The translations under genes and the position numbers were made by a program. A stretch of 64,000 nucleotides of DNA from Crataegus laevigata (Eukaryota; Streptophyta; Magnoliopsida; Rosales; Rosaceae), in the NCBI GenBank assembly GCA_963580275.1, contig OY756940.1, forward strand, positions 11,059,001 to 11,123,000. Reading direction: 5' to 3'. Under the pieces are notes generated by a model. The model worked only from the letters and a program-made list of their open reading frames with translations, had not been told where the DNA came from and did not search any database. Below are positions 12,102-23,119 of this stretch, one piece after another (the first letter of the stretch is position 1; the number at the start of each line of letters is the position of its first letter).

Positions 12102-12285
12102 GTAAAAATTCAAGTAAATTTTGAAGAAAAAAAAAACATTTAAGTGCTTCATGGAATAAGCACACATTTGGTGCTTTTAGTGAAAATATTTTTGAAATAA
12201 ATTCTTTGTAAAAATTCAAGTAAATTCTGAAGAAAAAAAACATTTTAAGTGCGTCCTGGATTAAGCACACATTTGGTGCTTCTTC
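12102..12285. repeat. Tandem duplication, period about 106 bp
   Basis: Two near-identical units start at 12102 and 12208 with GTAAAAATTCAAGTAAATT. Both contain an AAGTGC.TC.TGGA and a TAAGCACACATTTGGTGCTT segment. A more diverged relative appears at about 54590-54690, so this is probably part of a dispersed repeat family that was locally duplicated. Confidence 0.75.
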
Positions 12286-13320
12286 TAAAAAACACTTAAA
12301 ATGGTTTGGAACTCAAAAATCAAAATCAATTTCATCAAAAGTACTTTTAGCCATTTTAAAAGTACTTTTAAATGAGTTTTATAGAAGTTATTGTTAAAAT
12401 TTGGACTTATTATAATAAAACAATGAATAAATATTACATGAGCAGTCTTATCTGAATTTTGCTATTGAGAGAGTTTGAAAATAACATTTAGCTTGCTCTT
12501 AAAACTCGAATTCAGATTTTTTTTTCCGTTCTCAATGACGTAGTGGTATTTTAAGAAATCAAATTTACAATTTATTTTACTTTATATTGGTATTAAGGGA
12601 TATTAAAACAAAACAACCTTGTTTTAAAGTTGTATGTTCCGGAAAGCACCCAAGGGAATTTAATTTTATAAAGAAAAATTAATGAAAAAAGCTTAAAAAC
12701 TTTGAGTTTTAATCAAAATGACAAAAATGTGTTGTAAGTGAATAGTACTATGAGTGATTTTTTAAAATAAAAATATTATTTTTGTTAAAAGTGAACAGTA
12801 CCGAAAGTGTTTCGTTAAAACTTTCATTTCATAAGTTCATACTTTTATGATCTACATAGCAATTAGCGTGCAGTATATATATCCACACACAAAAAGACCT
12901 GGGTAGGCTGAGATAGCTGATTAACTATCTGGCTAATCTTCTTTTAACTGTTTGTTAGATAATAAAATTAATAACTAACAAATTAAAAATAAAAGTAATA
13001 AAAGTAGATGAAAGAGGACTTGCGAGTTAAGTTACTTTGATTAGTGTTGGTCTCAAAGCTGGTTTAGTATTGTTATGTTTAAAAAAAAAAGGTACGATGT
13101 GCTGTGAGAATAAACAATTGTAAAATAAAAAAGTTGGGCGTTTGGTTCAATATCGAATCTCCATAACCTATACAGGTCAAACCTCAATGACGCCATTTGG
13201 AGTCACAAACTTGATGGATTTGTTGCCTGCAAAGCTAAAATTTCATTTTCCTTGTTCTTCCTTTCTATAAAACCTTCAATCTCTCTATGATGTTCCTATG
13301 TTGATTTTTAAGGTAATTGA

Positions 13321-13595
13321 GGGTGCGTTTGTTACGCGGGACGGGACGGGACGAGGCGTTCCGTCCCGCGTTTGGTACGCCTAAAACGAGTGGAACGAGG
13401 CGTTCCACGGGACAAGTTTTGGATGATTTTTGGTTCCACCTCCCCCCATGGAACGGGGTTGTTCCACATCTGTGGGACATAAATTTTTAACATTTTAGGA
13501 CAACAATGCCCCTTGTCTTTTTCAAAATTTACAACATCCGTCCCGTCCTGTTCCGTCCCGTCCCGTCCCGTCCCGTCTGCGTACCAAACGCACCC
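13321..13595. mobile_element. GC-rich TIR MITE (Harbinger-like)
   Basis: The element is 275 bp. Its left end GGGTGCGTTTGTTACGC pairs with the right end GCGTACCAAACGCACCC, with one mismatch over 17 bp. Inside each end is a run of GGGAC/GTCCC repeats that also pair. The flanks are TGA on both sides (13318-13320, 13596-13598), a possible 3-bp target duplication. No coding capacity. The Harbinger assignment rests only on TIR and TSD style. Confidence 0.75.
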
Positions 13596-14124
13596 TGAAG
13601 GTCGCCAACCTTCGTTCAGAAGAACTACAAGGAGAAAGGGGTAAAGTAAAGGAGAAGTGAGGATTGGTTTTGGAGGTTGATGTTCCTTATAAAGAATTTA
13701 TTTTGAGAACTTTATTACATGATTGCTATTCACCCGCGTGTTTAAAAAGAAAACCCGATTTTGAGAATCAATTCCAACTGATTCCGTTTTTCTGATTATT
13801 TTGGCATAGGATTTTGAAAAAAAAAATATCAAATTTTTTTTTTTTTACCAAACACATGTGATTTTTAACACAACTTTTTAAAAAATTTAATCAATCTCAA
13901 AGCAATGCTTAAACAACAAATTAGTGGAATCAAGCGCTAATTGCTGACCCAAGCCACAAACTTTAAATCCAACAAGGCAACAACTAACCAAAACGAACTC
14001 TCGTACGCAACCTTTTGCCCATATGATTCAAAAGGAGGATCTTTAATAAAGCTGCTTAGTCAATCCGCTTCTTTAACTAAAAAATTAGTAACCTAATTAT
14101 TGAAAAGAAAGTACAATTAAAATT

Positions 14125-14750
14125 AAGGTAAATTACACCATATCCCATCAGGTTTGAGGTCTATTATAACCTCATATAACATGTTTAAAACATTTCACTT
14201 TCATACATCAAGTACTATTTTATTTCAATTTCATACATCCGTTACATTTTCCATCTATTGAACAGTTAAGTGTTGACGTGGCTACCAAATGTGTGCCATG
14301 TGGCAAAAAAAATTTAAAAAAAAACATGAATTTTTAGAAGAAAAAAAAAGAGTAGCCCAGCGACCAGAAGAAGAAAGAAAAAAAAAAGTAGCCCAGCGAC
14401 TAGAAGAAGAAGGGGAGAAGAAGAAGAAGAAGGGAAGAAGAAGAAGAAAGAAAAAAAAAAAATAGCCTAGCAACCAGAAGAAGAAGAAAGGAAAAATAAA
14501 AAAGTAGGCCAGCTCTCGAGTTTTTTTTTTTGTAAAAATTTAGGTTTTTTTTAAAAAAAAAAAATTTTTGCCACGTGGCACACATTTGACAGCCACGTCA
14601 GCACTTAACGGTTCAATGGATGGAAAATGTAACGGAGGTATGAAATTGAAATAAAATAGTATTTGATGTATGAAAGTGAAATATTTTAAACATATTGTAT
14701 GAGGTTGTAATAGACCTCAAACTTAAGGGGGTATGATGTAATTTACCCTT
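14125..14750. mobile_element. Foldback element with long terminal inverted repeats
   Basis: Arms of about 190 bp (14125-about 14315 and about 14562-14750) are inverted copies with scattered, mostly transition-type, differences. The outer ends read AAGG(G)TAAATTACA.CATA. AAAATT flanks both ends (14119-14124, 14751-14756), but this is weak evidence in AT-rich DNA. The core is A/G-rich with three degenerate repeats of a GTAGCCCAGCGACCAGAAGA-type unit. No protein is encoded. It could be a Mutator-like MITE or a foldback transposon. Confidence 0.75.
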
Positions 14751-15384
14751 AAAATTAAAACGTTTAACATAAAATACTGCATTTTAACGGGACGTGCACA
14801 TCTGATCCTTGTGTGAAATGAGGGAGGGACTTCTTCGGCCTTCGTTTTCTTCATGGTTCATAAATAATGGCTTCCTCCTAATTTAATAATCTTAATTTGT
14901 TGTAAATTTCAATGCTTCATTATTTGAATCACGTTAATGTGGTCGGTGGTTAGGAGGCGAATTCCAAATTTATATTCCACACAACATTTTTTGTGTTCGA
15001 TTTCTGGCGTTAATGGCTCACATGATGTTCGTCAAAAAAGATTGAAATATTTGTGTGAGTCTTTCCGATTCCTAAAAAGGTGGACTACAATGATGAAGCC
15101 ATCATCTGATTCTTTTTTTTTAAAGAAAAAAAAAACTTCATTATTTGCATTGTACATCATGGTTCACGTGTTTTAAAGCGAAAGATAACAAATTTATGCA
15201 ATGATCTTGCTTGTGGCTATATAAAATTTATTAAATATATTACATTTGATTTTTGTGATATCAGTCATATGTAAATCTTACGCACGTGGTTAAGAGACGT
15301 TTCAATAATATCCTCGTGGTTAGTTTCGTTGTCAAGTTCAGTCCACATTAAATTGTCTGTCCTACTTCCCACCAATTCGGAATA

Positions 15385-15532
15385 GGGATGTGCTATCCAC
15401 ACATTTCAAATTACTTCTCACACACTCTTGTTAATTTATGTCCGTTGATCTTCTTCAATTCATCTCGATCCGACGGCCGAACATTAAAAGAGTTTGTGAG
15501 AAGTAAAATGGGGTGTGTAGATATCACACCCC
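15385..15532. mobile_element. Small hAT-like MITE, copy 1
   Basis: The 148-bp element begins GGGATGTGCTATCCACAC and ends ATATCACACCCC. It shares internal landmarks (CTTCTCACACAC, CTTCTTCAATTCATC, GACGGCC, GTGAGAAGTAAAA) with 22393-22539 and 41802-41939. The flanks TTCGGAATA and TTCCGAATA differ at one position. Confidence 0.8.
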
Positions 15533-16108
15533 TTCCGAATAATGCATGTGTCAGTGACATGGGTAAAATGCAATGCATGTTTAATGTGTCAAATGAGTTT
15601 CGATGACTTAAAGATCATCTATATAAGAGATGTTAAATTGTAACAGTGAAAGAAGACAATAATATTGTTTCCCAACTGAAAAGCCAACTGTAATACGACA
15701 TGACATGGATTGACATCGCGAACCCTTATTGCCAAAATTGACAGTAGATTCAATAATTTGATTCAAGTGATTATAAACATTTTATTAATTTTAAAACATT
15801 TATTATAATAATTTATAATAAATGTTGTTTAATATGACATATCAGATGGAGAGAAAAACTTTAAAATGTGTCAAGTGCCACATAGACTGTCAAATTTAAA
15901 ATTTGACATCTCTTTTAAAGATAATTTTAAATGACTCTTCGCGACTCACATGTGACGAAATAGAATAGAATTTCATGAAAATATCAATTTGGGCTAAGAA
16001 TGATAACAGACTTAATCATAAGGTATTATTACGGTTTTATTCACCACGTGACTAACATTGACACATGAACTATTGCAATTGGATAATTAATGCAATTAGT
16101 GTATTTCG

Positions 16109-16124
16109 AACATTAACACGAGAG
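16109..16124 (+). repeat. Left target-site duplication of the LINE
   Basis: AACATTAACACGAGAG is repeated exactly at 22252-22267, immediately after the poly(A) tail. The leading A residues are ambiguous with the tail. Confidence 0.9.
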
Positions 16125-16463
16125 AGAAACCATCCTTCATATCCTCTAAGGCTTTTTGTACGCGCAACACGCGCGGAGCCCCGTTCCTCGTAAGGAGGAT
16201 TCAGGATGCGATTTTAGGGTTTGGCAAGATCCGAATCGGCGAGCCGCTATACAATCGGCGTATGTAACTCTGAATAGGAAGAGGATCACTGGCTGCTGAT
16301 CTCACTCAGGCATCCTGAGCACACTCTCGATGTAAGAGACTTGTGAAATTGTGTGGCCTATTGTCTTTTCTCAGATCTAGGCTTCTACAATTCGAAGGGA
16401 GAAACCTGAGATCTTTGAGCCACCCATCCTGGCTCCGGGCCACCCTGGGAAAGGCGTTGTGTG

Positions 16464-18065
16464 ATGTCGCTGGACTCCATGGAGGGGAATGATGATAGAA
16501 AGGAATTGGAGGATCTGGGATCCCGATTTGGATCTAAACTAAAACTCTCTGAAAAAGAGTTAGATGGAGTGAGCATAAACAGAAAAGATGTAGAAGGGGC
16601 TCTTCTGGGTCTACAATACACTATGATTGTGGAGGTTCTTACCAATAAGGAAGTGAACTGTGAAGGCTTCATCGACTGTTTCATGTCTCTCTGGAAAGGG
16701 CGAGAGGGAATATCTATTAGGGATATTGGGGAGCGTCGTTTCCTTGCCCGTTTTGCTGGACAACGGGATCTGCAACGGGTGGTGGAGGCAAACCACCCTT
16801 GGTCTTTCAAAAACGATCTGGTCATGGTGGCGGATTGTACAGAGAGTGGATTAAATAGGTGGGCACCGCTCACTACCGGAGTGTTTTGGATTCAGATCCA
16901 TAATGTCCCAGTTCTAAGTATGACCCAGGCTGTTGCCGAATCAATCGGAGGTCTGATAGGTACTGTTAAAAAGGTTGATAAATCGGGTAGCAGAGACTGC
17001 ATAGGCAGATTCTTGCGTGTAAAAACAAGATTCAATGTCCGGGAGCCTTTGATGAGAGGAACTTTTGTTAATTTTCCGGATGAAATGAGAGTGTGGGTCG
17101 ACTTCAAATACGAAGCCCTCCCCAAGTATTGTCTTATCTGCGGATTGCTGGGACATGTCACTCGAATCTGTAAAGAAAATCAGGAGGATGGGAAGAAAGA
17201 AAATGAGAACTGTGGAAATTCGGAAGAGCTCCTTGCTTTCCAAGGTCTGGATGCTACCACTGATATTTGTGGTAACCCTTTGAGTGCTGGTATCAAACAA
17301 AGGTATTCCAGAGAGTCAGGGAGTTACAGGAAGGACAATGATAGATGGAAAGACGACAGAAGTGGCGAGCAAGAGGGAGGAAAACGTTCTGAAAGATCAT
17401 CCACGGCCTCAGGAATAGGAAGTTTTAAGCAATTTGGGAACGGTTGCTCTCCAACTGAAAGTGAGTATACTGAGAAGACTAAGGAGGACGAAATGGACAC
17501 TGCTATATCTCCCAGCAAACCTAAATGGTCCTCAACTAAAGCAGGAACTAGGGGATTGTCTTTAGCTAATAAGATTCGACAAAGGAAAGAAGAAGAGAAT
17601 GCCAGAAAGGCTGGAGAATTGGCCTTTGACTCCGGACTAATTGGTCTAGGAGGAGTGATCGCAGCAGGTGCGGGACACGTAGTCCTACATGAATTCCAAG
17701 AATCGAATGCCTCTGGGAAGAAAGTGGTAACATCTTCGGAATCTGGACAGAGCTTTGATCTAAACAGTGCACCGTTAGTCGTGGCGGAGCAGGACATAGA
17801 ATCTGGAGAAAATGAGGAGAACGAAGGAATCTCAATACAGGGAAGGCAAGAAGTGGGAGGCAGAGATATGGATGATGACCCATTTGCGTTGGGGCCAATC
17901 ATCGAGCAAGTTACGAGAGAAAATAAAGGGAGAAAGAGAAGTATAAGAGACGTGGAGCTCCCAGGTAAAATCCTGGATGAAGATAACAAACGCACTAGAA
18001 GGAAAGTAAGACTACATTCTGAAGTGGAGGAGACCAGCTGCAAGGGGTCTCCTAGATCTCCATGA
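16464..18065 (+). CDS. LINE ORF1 (DUF4283/zinc-knuckle RNA-binding protein)
   Basis: An open frame of 533 codons runs from ATG 16464; a second in-frame ATG is at 16479. The N-terminal half resembles the plant DUF4283 domain found in LINE ORF1 proteins, including a VNCEGFIDCFMSLWKG-like segment and the PWSFKNDLVMVADC stretch. A CCHC-type knuckle follows (CLICGLLGHVTRIC, about 17131-17172). The rest is a charged, low-complexity tail rich in Glu, Lys, Arg and Ser, with basic clusters near the end. It is expected to bind element RNA and package it with ORF2 protein. The frame is fully open, unlike ORF2. It stops at TGA 18063-18065, whose first bases overlap the ORF2 start ATG, so ORF2 is probably made by termination and re-initiation. 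Confidence 0.85.
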   Translation: MSLDSMEGNDDRKELEDLGSRFGSKLKLSEKELDGVSINRKDVEGALLGLQYTMIVEVLTNKEVNCEGFIDCFMSLWKGREGISIRDIGERRFLARFAGQRDLQRVVEANHPWSFKNDLVMVADCTESGLNRWAPLTTGVFWIQIHNVPVLSMTQAVAESIGGLIGTVKKVDKSGSRDCIGRFLRVKTRFNVREPLMRGTFVNFPDEMRVWVDFKYEALPKYCLICGLLGHVTRICKENQEDGKKENENCGNSEELLAFQGLDATTDICGNPLSAGIKQRYSRESGSYRKDNDRWKDDRSGEQEGGKRSERSSTASGIGSFKQFGNGCSPTESEYTEKTKEDEMDTAISPSKPKWSSTKAGTRGLSLANKIRQRKEEENARKAGELAFDSGLIGLGGVIAAGAGHVVLHEFQESNASGKKVVTSSESGQSFDLNSAPLVVAEQDIESGENEENEGISIQGRQEVGGRDMDDDPFALGPIIEQVTRENKGRKRSIRDVELPGKILDEDNKRTRRKVRLHSEVEETSCKGSPRSP

Positions 18066-21000
18066 AGATAATTACCTGGAACTGTCAGGGTATCGGGGGT
18101 GACCTGACAGTAGACAATCTGCTGGAACAGAACCAGTTATACACCCCTGACATAGTTATCCTGCTAGAAACTAAGAATAAAAGTAGGAACTATGAATTTC
18201 TGAAAAGAAGTTTAGGAATGGAATTTTCTTGCGCTGTTGAACCAAATGGAATTGGAGGTGGTATTTGTATGTTCTGGAAAGATAAGGCTTTAGTTATCCT
18301 AACGAAGACGAAAGAGTTCATGATCGAGGTTAAGCTGTGGGATGCGATGAAAAACTGTTACTGGAGATTGTTCGCCATTTACGCTAGCACAGATGACAAA
18401 AAGCGTAAGTATCAATGGGAGTTGATCGGAAATCGGTTAGAACAAGAAAGAGAACCTTGTCTCCTCCTAGGGGATTTCAATGATATCTTATGTAATGAAG
18501 AGAAAGATGGCGGCAACCTGAGGACGGCGGCTAGTATGAGGGCTTTCAGAGAATTTCTTGCTGCCAATGAGCTCATTGATCTGGGCTATGAAGGTTATCC
18601 GTTCACCTGGAGAAACAATAGAGACTCATCGCCTATACAACAACGTCTTGACCTTGGTCTGGCCTCCCTCGGATGGCACAATATGTATCCTAACACCATA
18701 ATAAAAAATGTACTACTGGAAGGCTCCGATCACTCACTCCTTCTTCTTTCAACAGAAAAGCTTTTGGGCTGGCAGGGACGCAAATTCTCTTATGATGCCC
18801 GTTGGAGTAAACTACCGGCCTGTCATAAATTGATCACAGAAAACTGGAGGGACAAAGGCATTGGATCCTTCGCCTATCGATTCTGTGAGAAAATGAAAGC
18901 GACACGGGAAAGATTAAAGGCCTGGTACCGTGGGCACGGAAGAAATTCCAAGAAACGGATTCTGACTCTTAAAGAGGAAATCAGGACTGGCCTCACCACC
19001 ATTGATTTCGCCTCGGATAAAATGAGATGAAAAGAATACGAGCTAAAATGTGTCCTTAAGGAGGAAAAAGCTTACTGGAAAACAAAATCAAGGATTCAGT
19101 GGCTGAAAGAAGGTGATAAAAATACTAAATTCTTCCACGTCCAAACCATTAAACGGAGGAAACTCAATCAGATTCGTGGGATAGAAGATGCGTCTGGAGG
19201 TTGGCAGGAGAGCGAAGAAGGAATCTTCTCTACCGCAATCGGGTATTTCTCGAACCTATTCCAATCTTGCGGACCCAGTCAGATGGAGGAAATTTTAAGC
19301 TGTGTTGAAGCTAAGGTAAACCAATCGGATAATGGATTTTTGACTGCCCCGATCTCCAATGAGGAAATCAAACTGGCAACCTTCCAGATACCGGCGAACC
19401 GGTCCCCTGGACCGGATGGATTCTCTGGTTGCTTCTATCACGATCACTGGGATACGGTGGGGAAGGATGTTATTCAGATTATCAAAGCCTTCTGGCACTT
19501 TGGGAAGTTGTTGCAGAAGTTAAATCACACAAATCTTGTGCTGATCCCCAAAGTGAAATGTCCTAAAACTATGGCTCAATTCAGACCCATTGCCCTCTGT
19601 AATGTAATCTACAAGATTCTTGCGAAAGTGCTTACTAACCGTCTAAAGAAGGTGATCCCTAAGGTGATTGGAGAATATCAATCTGCCTTTGTTGCGGGAA
19701 AGCAAATTCAGGACAATATTCTTGTGGTCCATGAGATTCTTCACTTTCTTCTCCATCAGAAAAATGAGGACGAAGCTGGCATGACATTAAAGCTGGATAT
19801 GACAAAAGCATATGACAGAGTGGAATGGAAATTTCTTATTGGGATGATGCTTAAGATGGGATTTGATCCTAGATTCTGCAAATGGATTCAGGAATGTATC
19901 TCCTCGATGTCTTTCAGCATTCTAATCAATGGTGCTCCGAAGGGATTTATTCGGCCGACAAGAAGAATTAGACAGGGAGACCCTCTCTCCCCCTTTTTGT
20001 TTTTGATCTGTTCGGAGGGACTCTCTATGTTGATCAAGCGTCGGTTAGAAATGCAGACCATTCACGGCTTTAAAATCAAGGCAACTGGTATTCCCATTTC
20101 ACACATTTTCTTTGCGAATGACTCTGTCCTTTTTGGCGATGCATCTGAAGGGGAAGCTAATGGTATTATGGAGATCCTTAAGTGCTATGCTCAATGCTCG
20201 GGTCAGGAAATCAACCTCTCTAAGAGTTCAGTCTTCTTTGGGTCTAAGACTAAGAAATGTTAGAAGGCTAAAATTGAGAAAATCCTGGGAATTAAAAGTA
20301 AAGCTGGCTTCGGTAGATATCTTGGACTCCAGGCGGACTTTGGTCACTCGAAAAAGTTGGTATTTGCGGAGGTCCGAGAAAATATCGAAGCTCGAACGGC
20401 GGGTTGGGCGGAACAATATTTATCCCAAGCTGGAAAGGAGGTCCTAGTAAAAGATGTCGCCATGGCCATGCCTAATTACGCTATGAGTTGTGTTAAGCTA
20501 CTGGTTGGTGTCTGCCATGATATTGAAAGAGCCATCCGTAATTATTGGTGGCGGGGTAGCAATAAGCGTAGGGGTGTTCACTGGGTATCTTGGGACCGTT
20601 TAAAATGTCAAAAAAAGTCCGGTGGGCTGGGGTTCAGAGACATTCAGTGTTTCAACCTAGCTTTCCTAGCTAAGGTTGGATGGAGGATCATCCAAAATCC
20701 AAACTCCTTACTTGCAATGGTAATGAAAGAGAAGTATTATCCAGGGAAAACATTCATGACCGCGCCAAAAGAGAGAAACACCTCATAAGGCTGGAAAGGA
20801 ATCTATGATGCTCAGAAGGTGTTGAAGAACGGAATTAGATGGCGTGTTGGCAACGGGAAAAGCATAAATATTCGAGATGATCCTTGGTTCCCCCAACCTT
20901 CTAGCTTCAAAGTACTCCCGACGGATGATTCTATCGTTGGCCCGGTGAGCGTGTTAATAAACCAAAACATCATGGAATGGAAGAAGGAAGTAATCTCTAA

Positions 21001-22222
21001 AGGATTTAATTATGAAAATGCCAAAATGATCCTGAGCATCCCGTTGAGTCGAATGGGACAAGAAGACAGGTTGGTGTGGAATTACACCAAAAATGGCATC
21101 TACTCAGTTAAAACGGGCTATGGTGTGGCGACGGAACTAATGACCAATGGTGAACTGGGGAAAAAAGGCAAAGGCGCTCCTAGTAAGCAATCATATCAAA
21201 ATCAGGTATGGAATCAAATCTGGAGACTCAAAGTACCTAACAAAATCAAAATCTTTCTATGGCGGTGCTGTAACAATGCTTTGGCAGTGAGAAGAAATCT
21301 TAAACGACGCCACATAAGAGTGGATAATGTCTGTGGTGTTTGTGGTAACCTTAATGAAACTGAAAATCATATATTCTTCAGATGTGAGGTGAGTCATGCA
21401 TTCTGGTTTTGCTCTCCTCTGCACTTAAACTCCTGGGAACTGGAAGGTTCCGATTTTCTAGATAGCTGGCACAAATTTTGTAATCAGATCAAGGATAAAG
21501 AATTCTCTGTTGAGATTGCACAGGAATTCGCTTTTAGGCTATGGAGACTTTGGAAGAGCAGGAATGATTCAGTATTCAAGGGAATTCAGCACCACTCTAG
21601 TGTGATTTTGGAGGCTTGGAGGAAAAGTCTAAGCGAATATAGGGATGCTGTGGCACCGAGGTCTACATGCGACTACCCATTGCGGACCATCATCCAAACG
21701 GACCAGAGGAAGGACATAAAAGCATGGAAAAAACCTAGGTTCGGTGTAATCAAAGTCAATGCAGATGCTGCATGGTGCAAGGACACGAAAATGGCAGGTT
21801 CTGGATGGGTGGCCCGGGATTTTGCGGGCATACTGGTAGCGGTTGGCGGTTCAGGTAGGGGTTCTTGTTTGAACGCCACGGCTGCTGAAGCTTGGGCTCT
21901 TAGAGAGTCCTTGGTCAGTTGTCTGGAACAAGGTTTTGAACATGTCACTCTTGAATTTGATTCATTGACTGTTATCCGTATGTTGAAGAAGGAATTGGAA
22001 CCAGATTTCAATTTCGAGTGTATTCTTAGCGACATCAAGATGCTAGCACAAAGGCTGAAGACTGTTTCTTTCGAATTTGTGCCTAGAGAGTGTAACAAGG
22101 CAGCTCACTCGGTGGCTAAGTATGTGTTTAATTTGGAGCAAGACTTTGTTTGGGACTGTATTGGTCCTGAGTTCCTGTTTAATATCTTAGCTCAGGATGT
22201 AAACATTCCCATTCGTCTTTAA
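18062..22222 (+). pseudogene. LINE ORF2 (endonuclease/RT/RNase H), three in-frame stops
   Basis: One reading frame from 18062 to 22222 is broken only by TGA 19028-19030, TAG 20261-20263 and TAA 20786-20788. Domains in order: apurinic-type endonuclease (ITWNCQGIGG, LLETKN, LLGDFND, SDHSLLLLS); reverse transcriptase (FRPIALCNVIYKILAKVL, LKLDMTKAYDRVEW, GDPLSPFLFLICSEGLS); a zf-RVT zinc region (CGVCGNLNETENHIFFRC, about 21331-21384); and a C-terminal RNase H (VNADAAW, AEAWALRESL, EFDSLTVIRML). The catalytic F/YADD box reads FAND (about 20113-20124), losing the first catalytic Asp. All three stops can arise by single C-to-T changes from Arg or Gln codons. The frame never shifts, so decay has been by point changes only. 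Confidence 0.9.
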
Positions 22223-22251
22223 TCTACTTTCTCTATCTTTGGAAAAAAAAA

Positions 22252-22267
22252 AACATTAACACGAGAG
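22252..22267 (+). repeat. Right target-site duplication of the LINE
   Basis: An exact copy of 16109-16124, abutting the A tail. Confidence 0.9.
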
Positions 22268-22392
22268 TACTCTAATTTGCATTTAAATTCAAATTTTCTT
22301 TGTAGTTTTTTATTTTGTTTTCACAAGTCATACCGTAGGTAAGTGAATTCAAACTCAAGATTTTAAGTGCACGAGAACTTGCTTTTAACTAA

Positions 22393-22539
22393 GGGGTGTG
22401 CTATTTACACTTTTTTTTTACTTCTCACACACCTCTTATTAATTTCTATTTGTTTATCTTCTTCAATTCATCAGATTTGACGGCCAAAAAATAAAAAAAT
22501 GTGAGAAAAGTAAAAAGAAGTGTGCAGATATTACACCGC
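22393..22539. mobile_element. Small hAT-like MITE, copy 2
   Basis: The 147-bp element begins GGGGTGTGCTATTTACAC and ends ATATTACACCGC. It is flanked by the perfect 8-bp direct repeat TTAACTAA (22385-22392, 22540-22547). Its interior matches copy 1. An 8-bp duplication is the hAT hallmark. Confidence 0.85.
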
Positions 22540-22547
22540 TTAACTAA

Positions 22548-23119
22548 TTAATCTACTGAGTTTGTTTTTTCGTAATTAAATATAATTAAAAGTAAATTAC
22601 TGTTACCGAGTAATAGGTGGCGTCAAAGCGGAGGCGGCGGCGGGAAGCAATCTTATGTCGGCCCACTGTATAGCTGCCACTCCGTAAATGGAAAGCGAAA
22701 CGGAATCGGAAACAAACGGCCGCAAAGGACACCTAGAAAGGGTAAAACCGTCAAAAAACCATTCAACCGCCTTCGGGTTGCCTCCAACAATTTACCCGCC
22801 AGGATTCACGAGTCAAACACGCTTCCTTACACAAAAACACCCCGAACCGGGTCCGCCGCGCACACGTGCCGTCCTTGACAACGGTGTTACCGGTTCGTCC
22901 GGTCATTTACTCCGAACCGGACATGGATTCCCGATACAAATATAAAGCCGACTCTCTCACGCTCCTTTCACATTTACACACAACAACAAAAATCCGAGAT
23001 CGATCTAGATTTGGAAACCCCAAAGCCGAAATAAAAACCCTAATTTGCTATCCCTCTTCTTCTTCACTGAAAAAATCCCTAATTTGGTAATTTTTTGGAC
23101 GGTACGACGGCGTTTAAGG
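22548..23119 (+). promoter_or_regulatory. Promoter and 5' UTR region of the PP2C gene
   Basis: A TATAAAG box lies at 22941-22947, about 175 bp before the start codon. A CACACGTG G-box/ABRE-like core sits at about 22860-22867. Upstream sequence is GC-richer than the surrounding intergenic DNA. A start of transcription near 22975 is inferred from TATA spacing only. Confidence 0.5.

Larger units (their letters stand above)
10594..13320. other. Gene-free AT-rich intergenic region
   Basis: No gene is recognised. The region contains a 19-nt poly(G) run (10965-10983), a short GATCA microsatellite near 11327-11347 and a tandem duplication (12102-12285). Short open frames here show no family resemblance. 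Confidence 0.6.
16125..22251 (+). mobile_element. Full-length L1-type LINE retrotransposon
   Basis: The 6.1-kb element has a 5' UTR (16125-16463), ORF1, ORF2 and a short poly(A) tail (22243-22251), bounded by a perfect 16-bp target-site duplication. ORF1 and ORF2 overlap by ATGA at 18062-18065. The intact duplication and near-complete 5' end indicate a complete, fairly recent insertion, but ORF2 has three stops and a changed catalytic motif, so this copy cannot move by itself. Confidence 0.95.

Noticed and set aside
14282..14585. Phe/Leu/Ser-rich open frames on the minus strand
   Set aside because: They are translations of A/G-rich core repeats of the foldback element, with no protein family character.
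17324..18043. 239-codon open frame on the minus strand across LINE ORF1
   Set aside because: It is antisense to the well-supported ORF1 and Ser/Pro/Leu-rich, as expected from the reverse of a Glu/Arg/Lys-rich frame.
19028..20788. In-frame stops in LINE ORF2 as recoding (selenocysteine or readthrough) sites
   Set aside because: Three different stop codons at unrelated places, together with a changed catalytic motif, indicate ordinary inactivation.
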